Of a stretch of 64,000 bases of DNA, positions 40,072 to 51,113 are shown one piece after another; within the stretch, counting starts at the first letter, position 1, and every line of letters starts with the position of its first letter. The notes beneath the pieces were generated by a model, which was not told the origin of the DNA, did no database searches, and worked only from the letters and a program-made list of their open reading frames with translations. Source of the DNA: Syntrophotalea acetylenivorans (lineage in GTDB: Bacteria; Desulfobacterota; Desulfuromonadia; Desulfuromonadales; Syntrophotaleaceae); the NCBI RefSeq assembly GCF_001887775.1, contig NZ_CP015519.1:1054001-1118000 (forward strand), in the 5' to 3' direction. The position numbers and the translations under genes are program-made.

Positions 40072-40794
40072 TCAACTGTCAGATACACTCTGCGCGGCAG
40101 TCAGACCAAAGCGTCGCTGCCTTGCAGCAAAGTCATCGAAAGCCCGGCGCAATTCATCAGCAGAAAAATCGGGCCACAAAACGTCGGTAAAGTACAGTTC
40201 AGCATAAGCCAGTTGCCAGAGGAGGAAGTTGCTGATACGCATTTCGCCACTGGTGCGAATCAGCAGGTCCGGATCCGGCAAGCCGGCGGTATCGAGGGCA
40301 GCGCTGAATCGCTGTTCGTCAATGTCTGAAATAGCAAGTTCGCCCCCTTCCACTTCTGTGGCCAGGCCTTTTACGGCACGTAGAATCTCATCCCGGGCCC
40401 CGTAAGATAGAGCAAGGGTCAACACTAATCGGCTGTTTTCGGCGGTACGTTTAATCGTGTCATCCAGTACTTGTCGTACTTCTACAGGCAACAGAGAAGT
40501 GTTGCCGATAACCCGCAGACGAATATCCTCGGCCATCAGGGTCTCAAGTTCCTGAGCAAGAAACAACCCCAGCAACTCCATCAACGCGGCGACCTCGGAT
40601 GCGGGCCTTCCCCAGTTTTCAGAGCTGAACGCATACAGGGTGAGATGGGGAACACCCAGAGCCCGGCATTCCTTGACCACAGACCGTACGGTCTCGACCC
40701 CCTGTCGGTGACCAAAGATTCGCGGCATTTGTCGTTGTTCAGCCCAACGACCGTTACCGTCCATAATAATTGCAAGATGTTGAGGAATACGCAT
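40072..40794 (-). CDS. uppS: Undecaprenyl diphosphate synthase
   Basis: 240 aa. MRIPQHLAIIMDGNGRWAEQR is the family start with the catalytic Asp. YAFSSENWGRP, SYGARDEI and RTSGEMRISNFLLWQLAYAEL follow. It builds the C55 lipid carrier for peptidoglycan and O-antigen. An extended frame to 40845 is not conserved. Followed 20 bp later by cdsA. Confidence 0.97.
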   Translation of the reverse strand: MRIPQHLAIIMDGNGRWAEQRQMPRIFGHRQGVETVRSVVKECRALGVPHLTLYAFSSENWGRPASEVAALMELLGLFLAQELETLMAEDIRLRVIGNTSLLPVEVRQVLDDTIKRTAENSRLVLTLALSYGARDEILRAVKGLATEVEGGELAISDIDEQRFSAALDTAGLPDPDLLIRTSGEMRISNFLLWQLAYAELYFTDVLWPDFSADELRRAFDDFAARQRRFGLTAAQSVSDS

Positions 40795-40885
40795 GATTTT
40801 ATGATACCGCAAAGAGCTCAACCACAGATCGTTACAGATTATCACAACCTAAAAAGGCCGGCAACAAGTGAATATTCCTAAAGAA

Positions 40886-40915
40886 AGCAGGGGCGCCGAG
40901 TACGGCGCCCCTGCT
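40886..40915 (-). terminator. Terminator-like hairpin after frr
   Basis: Perfect 13-bp GC-rich stem (40886-40898 with 40903-40915), followed on the minus strand by CTTTCTTT. It lies in the 199-bp gap between frr and uppS, so the isoprenoid/lipid genes likely have separate initiation. Confidence 0.6.
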
Positions 40916-40993
40916 CTTGGTGCGTGATAGAATCAAGAAACACCCCTGCCGAAAAGATAAAAACCTTGTCAGCCCGGTGTAGCGAGGACCTTG

Positions 40994-41551
40994 TCAGATC
41001 TCCATGATTTCCTTTTCTTTTTTGTCAACCACCTCATCGGCCAGCGTCACGTATTGATCCGTAAGATCCTGAATCTCCTTTTCGCCACGCTTCTGGTCGT
41101 CTTCGGTAATTTCCTTGTCCTTCTGAAGTTTTTTCAAGGCTTCGTTGGCATCACGCCGTGCATTGCGAATAGCCACCTTGGTATCTTCAGCCATGCGACG
41201 CACCACTTTGACCATCTCTTTACGGCGCTCTTCGGTCAAAGGCGGGATATTGATTCGCACCAACTGTCCATCAGAAGCAGGATTCAGACCGAGGTCGGCC
41301 TTAAATATAGCCTTCTCTATTTCAGGGATGAGGTTTTTTTCCCACGGCTGAATAGTGATTAAACGCGCTTCGGGAACAGCCAGGGTGCCCACTTGGTTCA
41401 AGGGCGTCGGAGTTCCGTAGTAATCGACCATAACCTCATCGAGCAGCGAAACAGAGGCACGGCCGGTACGTACTCGCTGCAGCTCCTTTTTCTGAGCTTC
41501 GATGGACTTCTCCATGGCCTTTTTGGCAGCGTTCATGACAGAGCTGGACAT
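40994..41551 (-). CDS. frr: Ribosome recycling factor
   Basis: 185 aa with [42 protein letters not shown] and the C-terminal helix. It splits post-termination ribosomes with EF-G. ATG at 41551 was chosen, with GGAG 10 bases upstream. It follows pyrH by 5 bp. Confidence 0.97.
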   Translation of the reverse strand: MSSSVMNAAKKAMEKSIEAQKKELQRVRTGRASVSLLDEVMVDYYGTPTPLNQVGTLAVPEARLITIQPWEKNLIPEIEKAIFKADLGLNPASDGQLVRINIPPLTEERRKEMVKVVRRMAEDTKVAIRNARRDANEALKKLQKDKEITEDDQKRGEKEIQDLTDQYVTLADEVVDKKEKEIMEI

Positions 41552-41556
41552 AACAA

Positions 41557-42291
<735 letters not shown>

Positions 42292-42295
42292 TCAG

Positions 42296-43207
42296 TTATT
42301 TGGTCATTGCCGCTACTTCGGCAGCAAAGTCATCAGCCCGTTTTTCTACCCCTTCGCCAAGCTGGAAACGCTCATAACGGGGCAAAGTGATTTCAGTACC
42401 AAGTTCCTTGGCCAGGGCCTCGACAACCTTGCCAACCTTCAAGTCGGGGTCGATAACATAGGCCTGCTCGAGAAGGCAGATTTCACCAAAGAACTTATTG
42501 ATCTGACCGAGAATAATCTTCTCGATGATATTGTCAGGCTTGCCGCTGTCTTTGGCTTTGGCGCGCATGATCTCTTTTTCTTTTTCAACCACTTCAGCAG
42601 GTACTGAATTACGGTTGAGATATTGAGGGTTGGCGGCGGCTACATGCATAGCCAGATTGCGACCAAGCGCCGCAACCTTGTCGTCAGCACTGTCGGTCGC
42701 CAATTCAACCATAACCCCGATCTTGCCAATGCCGTGAATATAGCTGACCACCTTACCGGCGGGCACCTCGAAACGGCTAAACCGACGAACGTTGATATTC
42801 TCGCCGATGGTAGCTACCTGATGAGTCTGTTCCTCGGCAACGGTCCGACCGGTACCGGGGAACTGGCAAGCGAGCAGTGCTTCCATGTCTGCCGGTGCGT
42901 CCTTCAGCGCAGTTTCGGCGACACCTTTGGCAAAACTAACGAAACCATCGTTTTTGGCAACAAAGTCAGTTTCAGCATTGACTTCTACCAGAACACCGCT
43001 GTTACCTGCACCATCGGCAACAATCAGTCCTTCGGCGGCAGCGCGACCTGCCTTTTTAGCAGCGGCCGAAAGCCCTTTTTTGCGCAAAATATCGACAGCC
43101 TTATCAATATCGCCATCAACTTCGGTAAGAGCCTTTTTGCAATCCATCATCCCTGCGCCAGTCTTGGCGCGCAACTCAGAAACCATCGATGCAGAAATTT
43201 TCGCCAC
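42296..43207 (-). CDS. tsf: Elongation factor Ts
   Basis: 303 aa. The N-terminal SMVSELRAKTGAGMMDCKKALTEVDGD and VEVNAETDFVAKND motifs are diagnostic. It recycles EF-Tu-GDP. The start is taken as GTG (VAKISASM) because GGAGGAGG lies directly upstream; a frame extension to 43255 is not family-like. Confidence 0.97.
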   Translation of the reverse strand: MAKISASMVSELRAKTGAGMMDCKKALTEVDGDIDKAVDILRKKGLSAAAKKAGRAAAEGLIVADGAGNSGVLVEVNAETDFVAKNDGFVSFAKGVAETALKDAPADMEALLACQFPGTGRTVAEEQTHQVATIGENINVRRFSRFEVPAGKVVSYIHGIGKIGVMVELATDSADDKVAALGRNLAMHVAAANPQYLNRNSVPAEVVEKEKEIMRAKAKDSGKPDNIIEKIILGQINKFFGEICLLEQAYVIDPDLKVGKVVEALAKELGTEITLPRYERFQLGEGVEKRADDFAAEVAAMTK

Positions 43208-43297
43208 TGTAACCTCCTCCAGTATTCGTTGGCCAACCAGAATATCGAACAACATTCTGCGGGCCTATAATTAGTAAACAAACCTAATGATAGTTAG

Positions 43298-43328
43298 AAA
43301 AAAGGCGGCCAGCATCCCTGGCCGCCCA
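43298..43328 (-). terminator. Hairpin with T-run between rpsB and tsf
   Basis: Stem GGCGGCCAG/CTGGCCGCC (43304-43312 with 43318-43326), followed on the minus strand by TTTTTT. It lies in the rpsB-tsf gap and could act as a partial terminator that sets the S2 to EF-Ts ratio. Confidence 0.7.
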
Positions 43329-43349
43329 TTAACTGCCTATAAACTGTTC

Positions 43350-44144
43350 TTATGCCTTGTCGCCAGATTCCTCAACGGGAGCCTCTGGGGCCACCTCGGC
43401 AACCTCTGGTGTTTCACCAGCTGCCTCGGCCTCATCCTGGTCGGCACGGAGCGCAGCCTGACGAGCCTGCTCACCTTCCTCGCAAGCATCGGCCATGCGA
43501 GCGGCAAAAAGACGAATCGCACGGATGGCATCGTCGTTGCCGGGAATAATATAATCGATGTCGTCAGGATCGCAGTTGGTGTCGACCACGGCAACTACCG
43601 GGATACCCAACTTTCGGGCTTCTTTGACGGCAATGGTTTCTTTTTTCGGATCGATAACGAAAATAGCGCCGGGAAGCTTGGTCATGTTCTTGATGCCGCC
43701 GAGGCTTTTTTCAAGCTTGGCCCGCTCCCGTTCCAGACCGAGAACTTCTTTTTTGATCAGAAGGTCGTAGGTGCCGTCCTTGGACATGGTTTCGATCTTC
43801 TTCAGACGCTCGATGCTGCGCTTGATGGTGCTGAAGTTGGTCAGCATGCCGCCCAACCAACGGTTGTCGATATAGTACTGTCCTGCACGCTCGGTTTCTT
43901 CGCGAACGGCGTCCTGGGCTTGTTTTTTGGTGCCGACAAACAGCACTTTTTCACCGTTCTGTACGGTTTCACGCAAAAAGCTGTAAGCCTCTTTGAAATA
44001 GCGTACCGTCTTCTGCAGGTCGATAATATAAATACCGTTGCGTGCGCCGAAGATATACGGCTTCATTTTCGGGTTCCAGCGTTTGGTCTGGTGACCGAAA
44101 TGAACCCCGGCCTCGAGCAGTTGCTTCATGGTAATCTGTGCCAT
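43350..44144 (-). CDS. rpsB: 30S ribosomal protein S2
   Basis: 264 aa. [40 protein letters not shown] and [25 protein letters not shown] are S2 signatures. An Ala/Glu-rich acidic tail of about 35 residues extends beyond the usual core. Ribosome-binding site AAGGAGAG. Confidence 0.98.
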   Translation of the reverse strand: MAQITMKQLLEAGVHFGHQTKRWNPKMKPYIFGARNGIYIIDLQKTVRYFKEAYSFLRETVQNGEKVLFVGTKKQAQDAVREETERAGQYYIDNRWLGGMLTNFSTIKRSIERLKKIETMSKDGTYDLLIKKEVLGLERERAKLEKSLGGIKNMTKLPGAIFVIDPKKETIAVKEARKLGIPVVAVVDTNCDPDDIDYIIPGNDDAIRAIRLFAARMADACEEGEQARQAALRADQDEAEAAGETPEVAEVAPEAPVEESGDKA

Positions 44145-44241
44145 TACTTCTCTCCTTAATACATACGGTTAAATTCTTCCGCGTCCTTCCTTCCCGCCAG
44201 AACCCCGCACCATAGCAGGGCACCACTGAAACGGGTCCAGA

Positions 44242-44295
44242 CGCGTGCTGTTTTGAACAACACGTGTATTTAACACGGATGTCCCTTCATGGCAA
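44242..44295 (-). promoter_or_regulatory. Candidate rpsB promoter and leader hairpin
   Basis: TTGCCA (44290-44295, minus strand) is followed 16 bp later by TTAAAT (44268-44273). Just downstream an imperfect stem of ACACGTG.TGTT with AACAGCACGCGT (44242-44267) could form in the rpsB leader. It is in the divergent gap between rpsB and lptF. The match to consensus is moderate. Confidence 0.4.
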
Positions 44296-44357
44296 GGACA
44301 AAAATGGCCAGGATTCTCGTTTGCAAGGTCGTAAAAACTGTATTAATATGAGCAGCT

Positions 44358-45554
44358 ATGTCAACTATTCGAATCCATCGTTATCTACTCAAAGAAACCG
44401 CTTTTCCTATGTTGCTGGGGTTGGTGGTTTTTACCTTTGTGCTGCTGTTGGGCAGATTGCTCAACCTCGTTGAATTGGTCATCAACAAGGGCATTCCCCT
44501 GCTTGACATCGCCCGGCTTTTCCTCAGCATATTGCCAACGTTCCTGGTTCTGACCATTCCGTTGGCTTTTCTGCTTGGGGTGATGCTCGGCTTTGGCCGA
44601 TTATCTGCTGACCGTGAAATTCTGGCCCTTAAATCGAGCGGAATCAGCCTCTACCAGATGGCCAGGCCCATCCTGCTGTTGAGTCTGCCGGCCTGCCTGC
44701 TTACCGCGGCAATGACCCTCTATCTGCGGCCAGCCAGTGAAACCTTTTTTCGCCAACAACTTTTCGATATTGCCGCAAGCCACGCTTCCGTGGGCTTACA
44801 GTCCCAGGTTTTTAACGACGAGTTCGATGGTCTGGTGCTGTACGCTAATCAAATCGATGATCGCAGTGGCACCATGCGACAGGTTTTTATCTCCGATGAA
44901 CGCGACAGCTCTGCTCCCACCATCATCATGGCGGATAAGGGTCGCTTGGTCTCCGACAGCCTTAACCAGAAATTATTGTTGAGGCTTGAAGAAGGCACCA
45001 TGCACAGGCAACCACAAAACAAGGCAAACGGGACCGAAACAAGCACCTACCAGGTTCTGGGTTTCAGCAAATACGATGTCAACCTCGACCTGGAAAAGCA
45101 GTCTAGCGCTGCTAAGAAGAGGCGGCGTAAGAATAAAGAACTTAGCTTGACGGAGTTGCGTAGCTCAATTGAAACCGCATCTACAGAAAAGCGTCAGGAT
45201 CTGCTTGCCGAGCTCCATACGCGAATGGTTCTGCCTGCGGCCCCACTCCTCTTTGCCCTGCTCGGCGTCCCTCTCGGGATTCAACCCCATCGTAGCGGTC
45301 GCGGAGGGAATTTCGCTTTGGCCTTAGGGGTCTTTCTCTGTTATTACCTGCTGCTTTCCTTTGCCGACACCCTGGTAGCGGATGCCGGCTGGCCGGCAGC
45401 CACACTCTGGATACCCAACCTCTGTTTTCTTCTCTCCGGGCTTTATTTGCTATATCGAGCTGCCATTGAACGCCCTGTAACCATATTTGAACGCACGTTC
45501 GGTGCATTATTTGGGATATTCCGCGGCTTTTTTCGCAGAGGAGGCCAGCCTTGA
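44358..45554 (+). CDS. lptF: LPS export system permease LptF
   Basis: 398 aa inner-membrane protein: membrane helices near 15-35, 55-80 and 100-125, a large periplasmic jellyroll domain (about 130-290), then three more helices. N-terminal HRYLLKETAFPMLLGL and ELHTRMVLPAAPLLFALLGVPLG near 295-320 are family features. With LptG and LptB it drives lipopolysaccharide to the outer membrane, which also shows a Gram-negative envelope. First gene of the only plus-strand operon here. Confidence 0.94.
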   Translation: MSTIRIHRYLLKETAFPMLLGLVVFTFVLLLGRLLNLVELVINKGIPLLDIARLFLSILPTFLVLTIPLAFLLGVMLGFGRLSADREILALKSSGISLYQMARPILLLSLPACLLTAAMTLYLRPASETFFRQQLFDIAASHASVGLQSQVFNDEFDGLVLYANQIDDRSGTMRQVFISDERDSSAPTIIMADKGRLVSDSLNQKLLLRLEEGTMHRQPQNKANGTETSTYQVLGFSKYDVNLDLEKQSSAAKKRRRKNKELSLTELRSSIETASTEKRQDLLAELHTRMVLPAAPLLFALLGVPLGIQPHRSGRGGNFALALGVFLCYYLLLSFADTLVADAGWPAATLWIPNLCFLLSGLYLLYRAAIERPVTIFERTFGALFGIFRGFFRRGGQP

Positions 45555-46630
45555 CCCTGATCAGCCGCTATATCCTCGGAACCTTCTTTCGTATTTTCGG
45601 CCTGGCATTAGCCGCATTTGTCGGCCTTTATCTGCTGGTCGACTTTTTTGAGAGAGTCGATAATTTTATAGAACACAGTGCGGCAGCGCATCTTTATCTG
45701 AGTTACTTTGCTCTAAAAGTTCCTTTCATTGCTGTGCAAGTAGTCCCTCTGGCCTGCTTGCTGGCTGTCTTCATGACCCTGGGCGGGTTTTCCCGCACCA
45801 ATGAACTAACAGCTATGCACAGTGCCGGTATCAGCTTGCTACGCATCACCCTGCCACTCCTTATCACCGGCCTGTTGATTTCACTCTTATCATTACTGGC
45901 TTACGAATATCTTGTACCCAGGTGCGTTAAGCAAGCCAACAACATCTACACCAGCAAAGTTCAGGGACGCCCCGTTGGTGTCTTTAAACGAAGCCGTATC
46001 TGGTTGCGCGAGGGCAGCAAGATAGTCAATATTCGCTTGGCCGAAGCCGAAAAAGGGCAATTGCAGGGGGTGACCCTTTATGACTTTGATCATTCCTTTA
46101 AATTAATAGGTCGCAGCGATATCCCCAAAGCCTCTTATGTCAACGGACACTGGGAAGCCGAGTCACTGATCGAGCGACGATTCGCCAGCGGCAACCTGGT
46201 CGCCAGCCAAACAGGCAATGACCAGGCGATTGACCTGAAGCTCACGCCCGAGGACTTTCGTGTTCCCGGGAGCAAGCGCAATGAGGATCTTGGCTACCGT
46301 GAACTGCGCTCACTGGCTTCCAAACTACGGGCTGAAGGCTATAATTCAACCCGTTTTGAAGTTGATATGCATGCCCGCCTGGCAACCCCCTTTGCCAGCT
46401 TGATTATGGCCTTTCTCGGCATCCCCTTTGCCTTGCGCAAAGGACGTGACAGCGGTCTCGCCCTCGGTATTGCCATGAGCGTAATGATCGGCGTTGTCTA
46501 TTTCATTCTTCAGGCTATCTTGCTCGCCTTCGGTTATTCTTCTGCCCTGCCCCCCGCCCTGGCAGCCTGGTCGGCGAACCTGCTTTTCTTCCTCTTCGGC
46601 TGTTGGCTTTTCCTTGGCACCGACAGCTGA
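45551..46630 (+). CDS. lptG: LPS export system permease LptG
   Basis: 359 aa, same architecture as LptF: LISRYILGTFFRIFGLALAAFVGLYLLVDFFERVDNF at the start, a periplasmic domain, then EVDMHARLATPFASLIMAFLGIPFALRKGR before the last helices. The TTG start overlaps the lptF stop by 4 bp and has GGAGG seven bases upstream. Partner of LptF in the LptB2FG transporter. Confidence 0.94.
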   Translation: MTLISRYILGTFFRIFGLALAAFVGLYLLVDFFERVDNFIEHSAAAHLYLSYFALKVPFIAVQVVPLACLLAVFMTLGGFSRTNELTAMHSAGISLLRITLPLLITGLLISLLSLLAYEYLVPRCVKQANNIYTSKVQGRPVGVFKRSRIWLREGSKIVNIRLAEAEKGQLQGVTLYDFDHSFKLIGRSDIPKASYVNGHWEAESLIERRFASGNLVASQTGNDQAIDLKLTPEDFRVPGSKRNEDLGYRELRSLASKLRAEGYNSTRFEVDMHARLATPFASLIMAFLGIPFALRKGRDSGLALGIAMSVMIGVVYFILQAILLAFGYSSALPPALAAWSANLLFFLFGCWLFLGTDS

Positions 46631-46662
46631 TTGCCCTTTTTAATTTTTTGCCCCAGACGCAA

Positions 46663-46697
46663 AAACGCCGATCTTCCCAGCATGAAGATCGGCGTTT
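46663..46697. terminator. Bidirectional terminator between lptG and the TonB receptor gene
   Basis: Perfect stem AAACGCCGATCTTC/GAAGATCGGCGTTT (46663-46676 and 46684-46697) with A- and T-rich flanks, in the gap between convergent genes. Confidence 0.75.
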
Positions 46698-46859
46698 CAA
46701 TTAATCACCAGAGTTCTCGCGAGCCTTACCTCACCTTCTCACCCCTCTCTGAAACCTCAGCGCGAAGGCATTTTCGGGTCCACGGGCACGAGGCAGCAGG
46801 ACCGGCACCGGAAACTTCCCACACACGGCTCACCTCAGCAGCCAGTCCCGCCGCAATTC

Positions 46860-48896
46860 TCAGAACTGCCACTTGACCTGACCGTAGAAGCCGCGGGGCA
46901 CCGCCGTCGGGATGGTGCCCATTTCTGTCTGAAACTCCTGATGATTGGATTCGAGCAGATTCTGCCCGATCAAGGCCAGTTCCACCCCCTCGGTCGGTTG
47001 CCAGGCCAACCGCATATCCAGGCCGTAGTAATCGTCAATCTCCGTATAAGTGACGGTGATACGGTCGACATAGCGCAACCACAAATCCAGTTCCCAATTG
47101 CGTCCCAGATCGAAGGAGGAGCGCAACGACCATTGCTGCTGCGGGCTGGAATCCTCATAGACCAGATCACTGAAGTCATCGCTGCTGCCGCTTTCGGCCC
47201 CAAGGTTTACTTTGAGCAGTGTGTAGTTACCTTGCAAACGCCACCAGTCCCGCACCCGCCAGTCAACAGACATTTCCAAGCCCCAGTTTTTTGCCTCCAG
47301 TTTGTTGTCCTCCGCATAACCGGCAAGCCAATAGTCATAGAAGGGAAAAGTACCCACCGGGAACGGGTCAAGAGCTTCTCCGGAACGGTGATCCCAATAG
47401 TCGGTGTAGAACAGGGCGGTGTCGATGCTAAAACCGCCACCAGGCAGATAACGATAGCCAAGTTCGTACGAGAGACTCTTTTCCGATTCATAAGAGTCCT
47501 GTCCGTATACAACCAGCTTGGTGGGAAAGGGGTTGCCCCCCATGGGTGGAATCAACCGATAAAAAATATCGCCGCTATCCTCTAACCGTGACGGGGTACG
47601 CACGGCCCGGGAAACGGATCCCCATAAAGATTGGCGAGAATTCGGCGTCCAGATCAGGCGTGCGTTAGGCTGGTACTCGAAGCCGGTATAATCATTGTGC
47701 TCGAACTTGGATCCGACCAGCAGGCGCAACTTGTCGGGCAACAGGGTCATTTCATCTTGGAAAAAGAAGCTGAACAGTTGGTCTGATCGCGCTTCATCTT
47801 CGACCATGACAATCTCTGCCGACTCCAGATCGTCCGTGGTCAAACGATAGCCCAGCCCCCAGAACAATTCATGCCGTTTCCCCAAATCAAAACGGTGCTG
47901 AAAGTCGATATCGAAGATGTCGCGAGTTTCCTTGAGAAGTACCTCTTCATCCCGATAGCTGTGATCGAAATAGGCCTGCAGCACAAAGTCATCAGTTTCG
48001 TTCAACTGCCGTTGCCAGCGGGCCAGCAGATGACCGCCAGAGAATTTAGTATCGGAGACAGGGGTGGACTGGTAGTTGAGCAGTGGGTCCCAGACATAGA
48101 TCTGGTCCTGTTGACCTTCGGTACCGCTGTAAACCTCCCCCTGCAGGGTGAATTCGTCCCGGTGCCCCGGTGTGACATCGAGGCGAAAGCCGCCACGAAA
48201 AGCGTTCCAGTCGTCGTTGGCGCTGCCGCCACCGTAACTGTCCAGATGGTCCCGATTGAAATATTTGACAAAAGCCCGGTAATAGGACCGATCACCGGCC
48301 TTGCCGCCGTAGCGCAGAGCGGCGAAACCCTCCTCTTCGGTACCGTAACCGGCCTTGAGCAGTGTGCCCTGGGTATCCCTGGCCTTCTTGGTAATGACGT
48401 TGATCACCCCGTTGACCGCATTGGCCCCCCACAGGGTAGCGCCGGGACCGCGAATCACCTCGATACGTTCGACATCATCGAGCAAAGTATCCTGCACATC
48501 CCAATAGACACCGGAAAAGAGCTGCGAATAGACACTGCGGCCATCGATTAGTACCAGCAGTTTATTGGCGAAGCGCCCATTGAAGCCACGGCTGGAAATG
48601 GCCCACTTGCTGCCGTCGATACGCGCAACGGTAAGCCCCGGCGCCATACGCAGGGCCTCGGGGATGCTGGTCACACCCGAGCGGCGAATGTCTTGCTGAG
48701 TAATGACAAACACTGCTGCGGCCGCCTCGCTGACTTTCTGCGACTTGCGGCTAACGGAGGTGACCTCCAGGCGAGTCAGTTCCTCCAGGCTCAAAGCCAT
48801 GAGATCGGCTTCCGAGTAGGTCCATCCCGAAGCGGGTGTCGCCAGCACGCAGAGCACCAACAACAGTAGTTTCAAGAATTTTTGAGAGGTTTTCAA
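46860..48896 (-). CDS. TonB-dependent outer-membrane receptor (copy 1)
   Basis: About 678 aa. A signal peptide (KTSQKFLKLLLLVLCVLATPASG) is followed by a short conserved segment LMALSLEELTRLEVTSVSRKSQKVSEA, the plug (VFVITQQDIRRSGVTSIPEALRMAPG, RGFNGRFANKLLVLIDGRSVY, VERIEVIRGPGATLWGANAVNGVINVITKKA) and a C-terminal 22-stranded-type barrel ending in VKWQF. The TTG start at 48896 was chosen for the GGAGGGAAGGGG in front of it; an ATG at 48923 lacks such a site. Substrate unknown: siderophores, cobalamin or carbohydrates are all possible. Close paralog of 51721-53778. Confidence 0.88.
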   Translation of the reverse strand: MKTSQKFLKLLLLVLCVLATPASGWTYSEADLMALSLEELTRLEVTSVSRKSQKVSEAAAAVFVITQQDIRRSGVTSIPEALRMAPGLTVARIDGSKWAISSRGFNGRFANKLLVLIDGRSVYSQLFSGVYWDVQDTLLDDVERIEVIRGPGATLWGANAVNGVINVITKKARDTQGTLLKAGYGTEEEGFAALRYGGKAGDRSYYRAFVKYFNRDHLDSYGGGSANDDWNAFRGGFRLDVTPGHRDEFTLQGEVYSGTEGQQDQIYVWDPLLNYQSTPVSDTKFSGGHLLARWQRQLNETDDFVLQAYFDHSYRDEEVLLKETRDIFDIDFQHRFDLGKRHELFWGLGYRLTTDDLESAEIVMVEDEARSDQLFSFFFQDEMTLLPDKLRLLVGSKFEHNDYTGFEYQPNARLIWTPNSRQSLWGSVSRAVRTPSRLEDSGDIFYRLIPPMGGNPFPTKLVVYGQDSYESEKSLSYELGYRYLPGGGFSIDTALFYTDYWDHRSGEALDPFPVGTFPFYDYWLAGYAEDNKLEAKNWGLEMSVDWRVRDWWRLQGNYTLLKVNLGAESGSSDDFSDLVYEDSSPQQQWSLRSSFDLGRNWELDLWLRYVDRITVTYTEIDDYYGLDMRLAWQPTEGVELALIGQNLLESNHQEFQTEMGTIPTAVPRGFYGQVKWQF

Positions 48897-49004
48897 ACCC
48901 CTTCCCTCCCCAGATCGAACCATTATTATTAATTACAGTGATAAAGGTCAGATGTTTTATAACGACAAATCGGTATTAGAAATTATTCCGGCAGCCCCTA
49001 TCCT

Positions 49005-51113
49005 TCAAGCAGGCCCATGGACCCAGGCCGATTGGCTAACTACGTTTGCACAACTAGTCAGAGAGACTTTTTGCAGGTAATAATCCGCCAATCCTTCAGC
49101 CGGCATGGGCCGGCCGAGATGAAATCCCTGGCCCTCCGTACAGCCCTTGGCCAGCAGAAACTCCATCTGCTCAGCTTTTTCAATCCCCTCGGCAATAACA
49201 TCAAGCTTGAGGGTACGGGCCAAAGCCATGATGCCCTCAGCAATCGCACCGCGATCTTCACCATCCAAGATATCGTTGGTGAAGGAACGGTCGATCTTCA
49301 GCTTCGACAGCGGAAACCGACGCAGACAACTCAAGGACGAGTAACCGGTACCGAAATCGTCGATAGCTAGCTTGATCCCCCGTTCTCGAATCCTGAGCAT
49401 GGTATCAATGGCTTTTTCCGCATCCTGCATTATGGCGCTTTCAGTGATCTCCAGCTCTAGCAAGCCCGAATCGAAACCCGATTCCTCCAACGCCTGACCG
49501 ATTGTATCGACAAGATCAGCCTGCCAGAACTGTTTTGCTGATATATTCACTGCCATGGTCCAGGCCGGATAGCCGGCCTGCTGCCAGAGCACCGCCTGCC
49601 TACAGGCCTCCTGCAACACCCATTTGCCTATCGGCAGAATCAATCCTGTTTCCTCGGCCAGGGGGATAAATTTACCGGGCGACACCAACCCCATAACCGG
49701 ATGCTGCCAACGCAGCAGGGCTTCCATACCGATAATCGCCCCGCTTGCCATATCGACCTGCGGCTGGTAATGAAGCAGCAGTTCCTGGTTATCCAAGGCC
49801 TTACGCAGCTTGTTCTCCATCTCAAGGGATTCCTGTGCCCGTTCGGTCATGCCCGAGGTGAAGAACTGATAGTTGTTGCGCCCCAACTCCTTGGCCTGGT
49901 ACATGGCCACATCGGCGCATTGCATCAGACTCTCGACATTTTCGCCGTCTTCGGGAAACACACTGACCCCGACACTGCCGGAGACGAACAGTTCCTGACG
50001 GCCGACCTGCAGCGGCCAACTCAAGGCCTGTTGAACCTTTTGCGCCAGGGTGGTAATACCCGGATACCCCGAGGTCTGTTCGCTGACAATGACGAATTCG
50101 TCGCCCCCAAGACGGGCCAGGGTATCGTTAGCGCGGGTGATTGAGGCAAGCCGCGAAGCCACCTCTTTGAGTAAAAGGTCTCCGGTCTTATGCCCTAGGG
50201 AATCGTTAACATTTTTGAAACGATCGAGGTCGATAAAGAGTAGAGCCACCCTGCTGTTCAGTCGCCTGGCATTAGTCAGGGCATGGTGCAGCCGGTCATT
50301 GAACAGCAATCGGTTGGCCAGGCCGGTCAAAGGATCGTGGTGAGCCAGGTAATTCAGGCGATCCTGTTTCTCCTGCAGTTCTGCATCCCGCATTTGAATC
50401 TGGTTGAGCATGCCATTGAAATTTTCCACCAGGGTGCCGAGTTCGTCCCTACGTTCCATAGCAACCCGCCGGGAATAATCCTGCTCAGAGGAAACGGTGA
50501 GCATGGTGCTTGCCAGGCTTTCGATAGGCCGGGAAATCAGGCGCTGCAGCCGCAGAGCCAGCAGCCAGGCGAGTAGCACGGCGCCGGCCAGGCTAATCAT
50601 GCCAAGAGTAACGTAGCGCAGCAAAATCTTGCGGGTCCTATCCAAGCTTGCACAGATGTTCAGAGTACCGATCTGCTCGCCGTTGAAGGTGATCGGCTGC
50701 GAAACCTTCAAAAAATTGCCGGCAAAAAACGACTTGCTTTTAGCTCCGATGGGCATGTGCAGATAAAGATTTTCGGGCAGCACCAGATCGGCTCTCCGCT
50801 GGTACTTGGCGAACATTTCGCCGCCAACGGTCACAATAGAACCGAAAGCGACTTGCGACTTGCTTTGCAGGGTGGCAAGGGTTTCGCCTGCAGCCTGGCG
50901 GTCGTCAAAGACCAACGCCGGAGAGCAATTGCGCGACATGTCCTCGGCGAGAATCTGTACCTCATTTTTGAGGGCTTCACGTAGCATGCCACGCTGGGTA
51001 AACACCGAAACCACGAACAGGCTCAGCAGGACCACAAGGCTGATGCCGGTAATGATTATTGTCAGTTTGATACGGATCGACAGCTTATCGAGATTTGCCA
51101 GCAGAGTTTTCAT
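49005..51113 (-). CDS. CHASE8-like/HAMP/GGDEF/EAL cyclic-di-GMP enzyme
   Basis: 702 aa. Membrane helix at 13-37, periplasmic CHASE8-like domain (about 40-160), second helix (165-187), HAMP (190-240), GGDEF domain with an intact GGDEF (336-340) and an RxxD inhibitory site (327-330), then EAL domain with EALLRW (464-469) and DDFGTGYS (585-592). Both catalytic signatures are complete, so it may make and break c-di-GMP. The start overlaps the YfiR-like stop (ATGA), indicating a coupled periplasmic-signal pair like YfiR-YfiN. The frame can be extended 120 codons upstream, but that part is a shadow of the YfiR-like gene. Confidence 0.9.
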   Translation of the reverse strand: MKTLLANLDKLSIRIKLTIIITGISLVVLLSLFVVSVFTQRGMLREALKNEVQILAEDMSRNCSPALVFDDRQAAGETLATLQSKSQVAFGSIVTVGGEMFAKYQRRADLVLPENLYLHMPIGAKSKSFFAGNFLKVSQPITFNGEQIGTLNICASLDRTRKILLRYVTLGMISLAGAVLLAWLLALRLQRLISRPIESLASTMLTVSSEQDYSRRVAMERRDELGTLVENFNGMLNQIQMRDAELQEKQDRLNYLAHHDPLTGLANRLLFNDRLHHALTNARRLNSRVALLFIDLDRFKNVNDSLGHKTGDLLLKEVASRLASITRANDTLARLGGDEFVIVSEQTSGYPGITTLAQKVQQALSWPLQVGRQELFVSGSVGVSVFPEDGENVESLMQCADVAMYQAKELGRNNYQFFTSGMTERAQESLEMENKLRKALDNQELLLHYQPQVDMASGAIIGMEALLRWQHPVMGLVSPGKFIPLAEETGLILPIGKWVLQEACRQAVLWQQAGYPAWTMAVNISAKQFWQADLVDTIGQALEESGFDSGLLELEITESAIMQDAEKAIDTMLRIRERGIKLAIDDFGTGYSSLSCLRRFPLSKLKIDRSFTNDILDGEDRGAIAEGIMALARTLKLDVIAEGIEKAEQMEFLLAKGCTEGQGFHLGRPMPAEGLADYYLQKVSLTSCANVVSQSAWVHGPA

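Noticed and set aside
44321-44349. TTGCAA-N17-TAATAT as an lptF promoter
   Set aside because: It would place the transcript start one or two bases before the ATG, leaving no room for a ribosome-binding site.
46700-46860. Cobalamin-riboswitch-like fragment (GGGAAG, CCGGTG, GCTG in order on the minus strand)
   Set aside because: The B12-box and other core parts were not found, and no gene lies downstream in that direction. At most a relic.
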